Source: Sabellastarte sp. h YS-2021 (taxonomy: Eukaryota; Annelida; Polychaeta; Sabellida; Sabellidae). Taken from it: a stretch of DNA of 64,000 bases. The translations under genes and the position numbers were made by a program. Under the pieces are notes generated by a model, which made no database searches, was not told where the DNA came from, and worked only from the letters and a program-made list of their open reading frames with translations. Shown piece after piece: positions 37,401-49,400 of the stretch (position 1 is the stretch's first letter; every line of letters starts with the position of its first letter). The DNA is taken from positions 9,725,454-9,789,453 of the forward strand of contig OZ024938.1 of the NCBI GenBank assembly GCA_964017235.1, written 5' to 3'.

Positions 37401-40400
37401 CAGACAGGGCCAGGACAAAGCAGGTATAGACTATGATTTGGGGAAAAAAATTCATTTTCTGAATACAAAAATCTGGAATTTTTTTAACTCCCCCCCCCCC
37501 CCCCCCCCCTTCAATCTGAACACTGTCAGATTGAAGGGGGGTTTACCTGTTTACACTGTTTACCTGCCAACTGTTTGGGGTCTTTCTGCTGATGTGGAAG
37601 GTGGTTGCCATCAATCATCTGATCAATTAACATGTGCCCGCCCCCTCCCCATGCATGATGATCTGTTGAGAAAAAGACATTGGTACAATATCATCTCTAC
37701 AGTATGATAACAAGAGGAGAGTGCCCGTGAACGGGCACTGTGTCAGCTGACTGAGTGTTTTTGATTTGTGAAGGTGATTAGAGGACAGAATAATTATCAG
37801 GAAAAGGGCTGTACAGAAATACAGTAAATGGTACCTGAACAGCAAGTTCGAAAGAAATTCCGAAGCTGACAGAAGAAAAGGATAAAAAAGTTGTGCCCTG
37901 TAAATGGTATTATGAAGGAAAATAACAAGGTAATTGTTTAAGTGTAAAAAATAGGTTAAAACATATTTAAAGAAATACTACAAATGCAATATTCTCGTTC
38001 CGACCTTGAAGAAGGGGTCCAAGGTCAAATCTAACCACACAAATACATTCCCAGCCCATGATTTCCTATGGTTTACCATTCCAAACCTCTAGGACCAATT
38101 ATAAATGAGTTATAAGCACTTTTAAGCTTGGCTGTCCTCATCTGACCTTGAAGGAGGGGTCCAAAGGTCAAATCTGACCATACCAAAAGATTCCGAGCCA
38201 ATGATTTCCTATGGGATGGTTTACCATCCCAAATCTCTGTCACCAATAATAAGCGAGTTGTAGGCACTTTCAATTTTCGCTATCCTCATTTGACCTTGAA
38301 GAAGGGTTCCAAGGTCAAATCAGACCACATCAACAGATTCCCAGCCCATGATTTCCTGTCTGTTTACCATCCCAAACCTCTGGGACCAATAATAAGCGAG
38401 TTATAAGCACTTTTAAGTTTGGCTATCCTTGTTTGACCTTGAAGGAGGGGTCACTGAAGGTCAAATCTGACCACACCAAAAGATTCCCACCCCATGATTT
38501 CCTACAGGTTGGTTTATCATCCCAAACCTCTAGGATCAATAATAAGGGAGATATAAGCACTTTTCATGACTGACAAAAAACACCTGTGGCGGCCATCTTG
38601 TTTCTCAAAATGAGGCCAAAAATATTCCCAGACAACATTTTATGGTTATTAATATATACTGCAAACTTAAGAAGCTAGCTATAATATTTTTTTTCATCAG
38701 AGCAGTAATGGTGAAATCTCTCTCTACACACTGCGGCTATCCAGTGGATACAATGATTTACTCAACAGTGAGAACCTGAAAGTAGCTATTGCTCAGCTAT
38801 GCCATGACATAGAGGTCTGCAATTTCACTATGTTATAGCTGACCAAAAATTCTGTGAATAACATATTTAACAAATTACTCTAAATGTAATAGTTTTCAAG
38901 TTACAACTGATTTACTCAACAGTGAGAACCTCAAAGGAACTATTACTCAGCTATGCAATGAGCTACATGTCTGAAATTTTACTATGTTATACCTAACCCA
39001 AAAGTAGGTGAACAACATATTTAAGCAAACTACTGTAAATGCAATAGTTTTCAAGCTACAACTGATTTACTCAATAGTGAGAACCTGAAAATAGCTATTG
39101 CTCCGCTATGCCATGAGCTATAGGTCTGTAATTTCACTATGTTATAGCTGACCCAAAAGTAGGTGAACAATATATTTTAACAAAATACTCCAAATGCAAT
39201 ATTTTTCAAGTTACAATTGATTTACTCAACAGTCAGTACCTGAGAATAGCTATTGCTCAGTTGTGCCATGAGCTATAGGTCTATAATTTCACTATGTTAT
39301 AGCTGACCCAAAAGTAGCTGAATAACATATTTGCACAAATTTCTGTAAATGCAATAGTTTTCCAATTATAACTGATTTACTCAACAGTGAGAACTTCAAA
39401 GTAGCTATTACTCAGCTATGAAATGAGCCACAGGTCTGAAACTTCACTATGTTATAGCTGACCCCAAAATAGGTGAATAACATATTGAAACAAAATACTC
39501 TAAATGCAATAGTTTTCAAGTTATAAGTGATTTACTCAACAGTGATAACCTAAAAGTAGCTATTACTCAGCTATGCCATGAGCTACAGGTCTGAAATTTT
39601 ACTATGTTATAGCTGGCCCAAAAGTAGCTGAATAACATATTTATACGAAATTCTCTAAATGCAATAGTTTTTAAGTTACAAGTGATTTTACTCATGATGG
39701 AAGTTACTGAAAAGCCCAAAAGTAGCTATTACTCACTTAGCTATTGAGACAGACACCCAACTTACTCACCATATTGTAGCTATGAAAAAAGTAGCTGAAT
39801 AACATATTTTAACAAAATGCTCTAAATGCAACACTTTTCAAGTTATAAGTGATTTACTCAACAGTGATAACCTAAAAGTAGCTATTACTCAGCTATGCCA
39901 CGAGCTACAGGTCTGAAATTTTACTATGTTATAGCTGACCCAAAAGTAGCTGAATAACATATTTATACGAAATTCTCTAAATGCAATAGTTTTGAAGTTA
40001 TAAGCGATTTACTCAACAGTGATAACCTAAAAGTAGCTATTACTCAGCTATGCCACGAGCTACAGGTCTGAAATTTTACTATGTTCTAGCTGACCCAAAA
40101 GTAGCTGAATAACATATTTATACGAAATTCTCTAAATGCAATAGTTTTGAAGTTATAAGCGATTTTACTCATAATGAAAGTTACTGAAAAGCCCAAAAGT
40201 AGCTATTACCCACTTAGCTATTGAGACAGACACCCAACTTACTCACCATATTGTAGCTATGAAAAAAGTAGCTGAACAACATATTTTCACAAAATGCTGT
40301 AAATGCAACACTTTTCAAGTTATAAGTGATTTAGTGCATGATTTCATGAATTTCAATGCATTAAAAATTATTAAAAAAATTTATTAAAAAAAAAGTAAGA

Positions 40401-43400
40401 CAGATCCAGGTCTCATACTCACACAAGAGAATCTACCTCTGGCCTAGTACATATATGCAAGATATGAGAGAAATCCCTGCAATAGTCACTGAGAAAATTG
40501 TGATAAAAAGTTGAAATTTCCACACTTTTGGTGGGGGTACCCCCCTTGTAATGTCTCTAGCAAACAGACGAACAGGCAGATTTGCATGCCTTGAACAATT
40601 TTTCATCCTCGATAGATAAGGTATCTTTTAAAAAAAACAGCATGTCTCTAGGCCTTGTAGTTTTGGAAAAGAAGTTGTTCACGCGGACGCCCACGCCGCA
40701 GAGTGATGACATAATGTCAGCTGACTGACAGGTCAGCTGACATAAAAAGTGAAAATAATGTCATATTTATATCAAATTTAACAAAATATCAATGTATAAT
40801 AAGTTTGCCACTAAGGGACATATTTGTAACTCGAATACAATTTCACCATTTCTGTAATCTTCAAAGAGTATTCTTTTCAGTATAACAGCCATGAAAAGGG
40901 GCAATTTTTTCCTTCAAATGTAACAGAAACTCATCAATGCTAAGCCACAATGTCCTCACAATTTAAGCTCAGAGGGTGGCATACTCACAAAAAAGCAATC
41001 ATCTGTTATCGTCAAATACAAGTACATACAATGGTAATATACAAATGAAATCCACCCTGAAATTTCAGCAATATTACCCAAATCAGTGTTATAACCTTAA
41101 AGTCACTACAACAAAGTAACCCTTGGGAGTTTATGGTAAGCATATAGTGGACTTTCCTTGGGCCTAATTACAACCACATACCCACATAAATGAAACACAG
41201 TAAATAATTTCCAAACATTTTTTGACCGGACCATGTCACTCACCGTCTTGCCCTCCTATTGCGGCTCCACCCTGTAACATTCCGCCCAGCTGGTGTGGGT
41301 TTGGAGGGAGTTGTTGCAGTACTGGACCAATGTCCATACCCGCACCCTCATCATGGGAGTCATCTGATGCAGATTCCATTGGCTCTAGGAAGACACACTT
41401 CAAATTATATAACTTTATACATTGCAGGTAACGATAATTCTGAGGTGATGTGATCGATGGATTATGCTTGTTGCTTGTTAGCGAGATTAAATAGAGCCGA
41501 AAGGGGTTTCGATCTACTAGCGCCAACCGCAAAGCCATCAGAGACAGGAGTAATACACTGAGGCGGTCACCCGTCAAAGTACTAACACAGCCCATTGCTG
41601 CTTAACTTCAGTGATGAGACTGGTAGTCACCATGCTTCGCCACAATTCATAAAAATCTGGAGACAAAAAACCAGACAGTATATGGGTCTCGGTCTAACAT
41701 AAAACTGATCTGATTATGGAAGTGATCCACAAGCAGGAACTTTCTATATATATCTGCACTCATAAGCAATAGTGGAGTTGTCAAGCCTTGTTAAGTTCTG
41801 TGCCTTTCGCAATTGCCGAAATTTCTGTGCCAAATACCAGGGGACCATGATTTTTTCTGAAAGACAGGCATTTTCATCAACCAAAAGCACTGGTAAAAGA
41901 TTTTTTTTTCACTTCAGTTAAATTCTGATACGACATAGATGTGTCAGTGAATGTGATTTTTCAAGATGGTAAAGAACTCTTTGCATTGTGACTCCGTGTA
42001 ATAGTTCCCCCAATTATGGCCCATATAAAAATGTCATTTAAAAGCAGATTTGTACATAATTTAACCCTCATCTTATTAGAATAGTAATAAACCATCACTG
42101 TTTGGACATTATGCAAAGTTATAATCCGATTGACAATTTAGGACTTTAGTCGGCCAATCAGACTCTAATTCTGCATTCAGAAACAGATTATTACTAAAAA
42201 TAGTACCTTGAAATGATTGAGTCAAATTTTTATCACACTAACTTCTTCTAGGTGTAACATGTAACAAACACAGCTGACAAAGTTAATAATAAAAAGTATT
42301 TTATCTCCTACTCTAATTTGTGTACAGTTACTGTAAAAATGTAAGTGGTAATATTTATTTTTGTTTTATTGAAACTTTACTGTAGTGAGGGTGATACATA
42401 AGATACAGGCTGAAAAATTGAATACCTTTGTGTCATTTATAAAAACCAGACTGAAAATTGCAAAATTTCTGAGCATTTTACAAGTCTGTAACATCTGCAG
42501 CAGCCTCTGACCCTTGATCACTAAAATTTATTACAAATAAGTTTGGGAGAGGCCAATATTAGAGATGGGGCTTTTATAACAAAATTTACGGTATTGGTGT
42601 ATACCTTTTGGCCAAATCTTACTTGCTGAATGATGAAAACAATGTAACTTCCATGATCCATTGGATGGGATCTATAAGGGAATCTCTTTCGTGAAAGGTG
42701 GAAATGCTGTGATTTCTTTCACTATTGAGAGCAATCCTGCTGCTTCCTGGTTTCCATTTACTTCTACATAGAGTGCATTTTTGAGTTCTAAGAATTTTCA
42801 TACTGTGGTTGACAAGCGACTCATACTTTCATTTAAGTACATGGTAAGTGGATATATGTGTCAAAATGGCAGAAATAATATGCTCCCTTTAATGGTTTAG
42901 GGTTGAAAAAAGTCTTGGGTTTGATCCCTCGCCCAATGATGGAGATTGTACCATTGGATGCGGGAATTAATATTTACGTGTCTCTCATAACCCAGCAACA
43001 TAAATGGGGAATGACAAAACTTGGGAGGTGTAAACATGTCATAGTCTGGCATCCATGAAATGGGAGTAAACAAAACTCACCCTGTGCCACAGAAATCAAA
43101 AGTAAACACCAGCCATATTGGGCGACTAAGCCTCATGAATGACTAATTTCTCTATATATTGCTCACTTCCTGTTTGTGCTAATTTAAGGAGTGAACTAAA
43201 TTACCAAGCCAGGTTGTAGGTAAGCAATGACCTTCACTGACCTTGTTGTTCTTCCTGACCCCCGTCTGTCTGCAAGGCGTGGCCTTCACCCCAAGAGTGG
43301 GAGGGCTCACTCGGGGAAGCTTGTGGGGGTGGAACTTGGTGCGGTTGTGGGGCGAGTGAAGTTTCGATTAGTTTCTTCTTTTTCCCTGCAGTTAACAATG

Positions 43401-46400
43401 TCTCAATCTCAGGGTCTTCCAGGTTCATGGGAGGATCTGAATTAAATAAATAATAATAATAAAAAAAAGTACACCTGAACCCAGTCAAGTGGCTTCTTAA
43501 ATGCCAAGAAAACTTCAACCAATAAGGGTTGTCAAAACAAAACTTGTGATCTGTACAGTCATTGGTACCGTGCCAATTTAGGGCACTAATTTTGTGCATT
43601 GAATGCCTTATGCAGAAGCTTGGCTGTCTTTCATATTATTTCTAAGCTGAGATTAAATGTCAAAACATACTTCAATCAAAAGAAACTGAGAATAAAATAG
43701 ACATACCAAGCAAAAATAGTGATTATGAATTGAGCTTCTGCTGAATTACCACTAAGTAGGACCTTCTCTATGCCGGTTGTTTTACAACTAAGATATTATA
43801 TTGGGTTGTGTCTTGGAGCCTTGGAATTTGTTAAAACAAAGATAAACACATAAAAATTTGAAAATAAGTAAAGAAAAAACAACTTACTTTCTTGTGTCGG
43901 GGCACTTTGCACCCTGTTGAGCACTAGGGAGCCATTGGGTACGAGTCCAAGGTCAGCCAGGGTAATCTCCATGGAGTCAGGTCCAAACTCTTTGTGGGGG
44001 AATGGCTGTAAACAGATTTTGTCATGCGGTGTAAACAAAGTCAAGGTGGGTTCTGCAATATGATAGTTTGTCATAACAAAACTGAGTGGATGACAATGAA
44101 ACTTGTATTACAGTCACAAACTTAGCATGTCGTTCTAAAATGGAGTGGATCACAATCAAACTTTACAGATTATAGTAAAACTGAATGGATTACAATCAAA
44201 CTTGGTGAATTACAGTCAATTAGGATTGAGGCAATATGAGTAAGTTACAATAAAACAGAATGGATCACAATCAAGCTTTATGCATTGCAAAAAGTGAGTG
44301 GATCACATTCAAACTTGGTGAACAGCAGCCAATTAAGGTCAAGTCAATCTCTGAGTGCCATAATAAAATTAAGTACATTACAATCAAACTTGGTGGCTTA
44401 CAGTCAAAAGTTTTAGCGTGCCACTCTAAAGTTTACTATATTTCAAAGGGAACAGATTAAAATTATTTTTGACCCATTTCTTCTGACCTCTTATTATTGT
44501 AAACCTTAAAGCCAGAAGTTAATGGGAATTTGACATTCCACCCATAAGCAGTGAAACTGATGTCTTAAGAGGTTCAGTATTCTCCCTTAAAGATGCTTCG
44601 CAAGTTAACCTGGCTGCAGAGTTTTAAAGGTATTAGAGTTTCTCAAGATGGCCTTTTGTAATACCATACAAACATCACTGTTACATTATGATTAGTGGTG
44701 AGATCACCAGCTAAAATGGCAGATCGAGCATCACCTGTTAGAAGCGAGTTGAACTCAAGTTAAACTCGAGTAATTTTCGGGATAAAGTATTTCATTTGTT
44801 AGCCATTAATATATGGAAAATATTTTACATAACCGTACATTAGCCAAACCTTTGACCTGGAAATGGTGAATCTTCATTGATTTAAGCCAGAATTAAGTAA
44901 AAATGCAATATATTTTTGAAAACATTGGATTTTTCATTGTTGGTGAAGTGTCAGCTTTAAATATTGACGTTTTCAAAAACTCGAGTTTCACTTGCGCAGA
45001 TTGATGTTACCCCTAATTATTGCCCATCAAGTTACGACTCGAGTTTCAGTCAACTCGTCCCAGCACTAATAATAATAAAGAAAACTTTGCACCATGGATG
45101 AGCAATCTACCACTCTTACTTTGTCTATCACTACACCATTACCACAGTTTTCAAAATTTTCAGTCCATAACTTTTAGTTTCAATTCCATTAGATATCACA
45201 CCACGACGGTGAAAAATAAACATAACTGAGTGATCAAAATATATTATTGAACTGTCATTTGCAGTTAAACACTAAAACTATACGCAAACAAACTTAAGGT
45301 TAAACAACATACCTGAACCAGCCTGAAGTTCCCCAATGCTGCTGCATGGAATTTTGTCACCACAAAATCCCAGACTTCCTGTAAAACAGTTGCTGCAGTG
45401 AACCTTTCCCGTAAAGGCCTCCCTTCTGGTAACCGGATCTGTCAAATCATCAAGCGAAATGGGTCAGAACTTTCATAACAAGAAACCCTTTTCTTGTGTA
45501 TCCAGTATATTTTATTGCATTTTAACAATGTCATTTATATTTTCACAGATCTTGGACTATTCAATCTGCAATAATGTGGCCTCAAACAAATACTCTTGAT
45601 ATAGCCTGATTGGAGTACCAATGCAAGTATCATCACAACTATGACGTAAAAAGGACCTTAAATCACTAAACATGTTGGGTGATCATGATTTTATTTAGTA
45701 GGGATGGGTCGGTAGGTCCGGTATCGAGAGCATTTTACTGAAATACTGTGACAAGATTTTAAAACCACCACTTCCTTGCCAACATATATAATGGAAGGAA
45801 GAGTTAAAATATTAGAAACATACCCAAAATCTGAAGAAATTGTAAGCTTTTATCCGCATATTTCTGTCCATTTTGCAGATCATTATAGCAAATACAGAAC
45901 AGCCATGTCTTGGTTACGGTACTTTACAACCTTAATCTCGCTTGACAACACATATAATGGAAGGAAAACTTATAATATTGGGAACAAACAGGAAATCTGA
46001 AGAAACTAGATTGGGCCAACTCGGCGCCAACATATCCCCAGACAGGTCATCACTCACGCCACAGGTTTTGATCGGGAATTTTTTATTTAATCCATTTGTT
46101 GTATGCCATAAATATTGGGAAAAGTTATATGAACTTCAGCACATCAATCTACTAAGTTTATATCTTCCCAAGGGAGACGGTGTATCCCCAGACGTCGAAT
46201 ACATAACTCAACAGATCATATTTTCAATCTTCCTGCAAAGATAACTCTGAACCTATTTTCAAAGTATTTAAATGATTGATGATTGAATGTCCATTCTAAA
46301 TTAATAATCTCAAAAGAGCATATCTGTTTCTATATTTGTTGACAAATAAAATATTATTTTTAACTCAACTCATCAAACTTTTCAATCTTTCTGCAAAGGG

Positions 46401-49400
46401 TAACTCTGAACCTATTTTCAAAGTATTTAAATGATTGATGATTGAATGTTCATTCTAAATTCATAATTCCAAAAGCGTATCTCTGTTTCTATTAGGGATG
46501 GGTCGGTATGAAAAATATGGACATCGGGAGGTCGGCAATGCAAAACCGTACTGGTTCCGGGACTAGGGGTGCAACGAATCAAAATATTACGAACCGAATC
46601 GATCCGCGAATCAATCATTGCAAACCAAATCGATTCACGAATCAATCTGACATAATTTAACTTGCCTGTGCAGTGGTCATTTGCAAACATAAGCACAAAT
46701 GAGCAGTGTTCATGTTTGCTATTACTTGTTAACAATTGTCTTTGAAGTCACTTGTAAGAGTGCATTATGCAAAAATATACCTTAAAAAGTGAAAATATTA
46801 AAAAACTGGATAATTAAATCTTGTTGTGCAATAGATATTTATTTCTATATATATTTAACAAAACTATGAAAAAAATGGCAAGTTTACATCCACTGGTGAG
46901 TTTACATCACTTACTATAAACATGTTTTCTATTGATAAATACTGAATTTTTGTTAAACGAAGTATGATTGGACAGTGCCGTTTCTGCTCGACCAATCAAA
47001 TTAAGGCATTTAGAAGCAAGGAAACATGGAGGAATTGGGTTAAAAAGACAATATATGCGTCCTTTTATTTGATTTTTAAACAAAATTCGTCTAATTTTCC
47101 CAATATTTACAGCGAAAACGCGGGCGATAATGCAATATATATGCGTTACTGCGACTCGGTATGAGATTCGCAAACTTTCGTTTGCCACCAAGTGGTTCGC
47201 GGATCTCTGTTTCACCGAAAATGACCGAATATACCGAACCACCGAACTATCGTTGCAGTACTATCCGGGACTCCGCGTTTTAGTACATCCCAAACAAACA
47301 TGGACGTTTCCTCTTCACGACATCTCAATAAAAGTGCCTAAATGCACAAAATATGAGATAAAAGCTTATAATTTCTTCAGATTTCTTGTTTGTTTCCAAT
47401 ATTTTAAATTTTCCTTTAATTATATGGGCTGACAAGCGAGATTGAGGTTATACATTGTCATAACCAAAACATGACCGTTCTGCTCAACATAATCGCAAAT
47501 ACTGTATAAAATCTGCAAATGCATGAAAATCGGGGATAAAACCTTACAATTTCTTCAGATATTGGGTATGTTTCTAATACTTTAACTCTTCCTTCATTAT
47601 ATATGCTGACAAGCAAAGTGGCGGTTGTAAAATCTCATCACGGTATTTCAGTAAAATGCTCTCGATACCGAGATACCGGACCTACCGACCCATCCCTAGT
47701 TTCTATATTTGTTCACAAATAAAATATTATTTAAAAATCATATATTATTTATATTATTATTTTACTATATTATTTTTAGAATTTGCATTGTTGTTCAGTT
47801 ATTCATTTCCTCAATTCCTATATATGTGGTCCATATATATGCAACCTAAATATGTGACACAATCTCAGTTCTGACTCCCTTTGTCTTAGATAATTAGATA
47901 ATGAAGCAAACACCACCTTCCACCCCCACCCCACCTCTCTCCCCTTCTCCACACCTCTCTCACTATTACAGAAGATCTGTATACCTTTGTTTATTTAGTG
48001 TCACTCAATAGCTGGAGGTCCCAGAGGTGGGTGGGGGATGGGGGGTGGGACTACAAAGAGATGGAGTGCTGCAGCACAAATGGTAAACAAACACTTATAA
48101 TATAAAAGGGGTAATCAAATACAAAAAGCTCAGTTAATCTTATCACTAAAATAAAATCAAATATATAAATAAGGAATGTCCAACAGGAAGATTATATACC
48201 TCCAGAATTAAATATAAATTATCAAACGACAAGAACAGATTTATAATAATAATTCAGAATTGAGAATTTTAAGTATGTGATTATCAATTGAAATGAGTTC
48301 GTAACTGTAGGAGCTGTGTCAAAATTAAGGCAAGTTGAATAAAACTGGGCTAGTTGAGGGTTAAAAATCCCCTATTTTTACTACAAAAGGCTATAATTTC
48401 ATTAATATTTGGGACTTAAAGCTCACCAGAAAATAACAGTGTCCATTTTGCCTACTTGAATATGTTTAACCAGTTTCATATTAAAAAGTTAAAAACTCAG
48501 CAAGCAGAGAGATAACACACAAAAATAAGTTCTTAAAAGCCTAAGATAGCCATAACATTATTAATATTCAAAATTTAAATAGACAGGCACTTCCTTTGAA
48601 AAATTCAAAGATTTCAGCTCTATGAGCCACATAGTTTGACAGTTACAGGGCTATAAAGTGGCATAATATCCATAAATTGGGTCTCTGTGGGCATTTTACA
48701 ATTGTTAAAGAGACCTTAGCAATTAAACTACAGAACTGAAACTTTTTGGGGGACATACACAACAAACAAAAATTATATATAATACAGTTTAAGACTTGTC
48801 ACACTAAGCATTTCCAAATAACAGGGCAAAATACAGAAAAAAATGTCAAAAAAGGTCGCTTGGGCAAGTGTCTATGGCCCTCATACACAGGTGAAATGTC
48901 TACTAAAAGCCTTGATTTTCGGCACATGTGAAAAGGACATAATAATGCATTCCCAGATGGGATTTCAGCTCAATCAATCACATAGTTTAACAGTCACAGG
49001 GATTAAAGGTGGCAAAAAGTCCAAATATTGGGTCTCTGTGGGCCTTTTAGAGATCTCGATGTGGCCTTCAAATTAAAGCATCAGACTTAAAATCTGCTAC
49101 ATACTAAGACTACACATAGAATATGTATCTAATAATAAAGTTTGAAACTTCTCAGACTCACCATTTCCAAGTTACAGAGCAAAATATGTGAAAAATGTCT
49201 TAAAACGGTCACTCGGGTGGGTGTTAATGGTCCTCATACACAGTTTAAATGTCTACTTGAAGCCTTGATTTTTGGCACATGTAAAAAGAACATAATAATG
49301 TATTCCCAGATGAGATTTCAGCTCTATCAGTCACATAGTTTAACAGTCATGGGCCTTAAAACTGGCAAAAAGTCCAAATAGTGGGTCTCTATGGGGCCTT

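Larger units (their letters stand above)
37710..40750 (+). mobile_element. Family F satellite-carrying element, copy F2, uninterrupted
   Basis: Starts ACAAGAGGAGAGTGCCCG with the perfect palindrome AGTGCCCGTGAACGGGCACT (37720-37739). Then GTCAGCTGAC (also palindromic), 147-bp units (37995-38565), 155-bp units (38745-40340) and the shared 3' tail. Near the right end GTCAGCTGAC occurs twice more (about 40716 and 40732). No coding capacity. Confidence 0.82.

Noticed and set aside
43227-43445. Plus-strand frame over exon 7
   Set aside because: Shadow of the in-phase, splice-bounded host exon on the minus strand.
44040-44055. Alternative upstream acceptor for exon 6 (TATTGCAG)
   Set aside because: It would be out of phase with exon 5 and would place extra residues inside a conserved UBX strand-loop; the acceptor at 44006-44015 fits both phase and fold.
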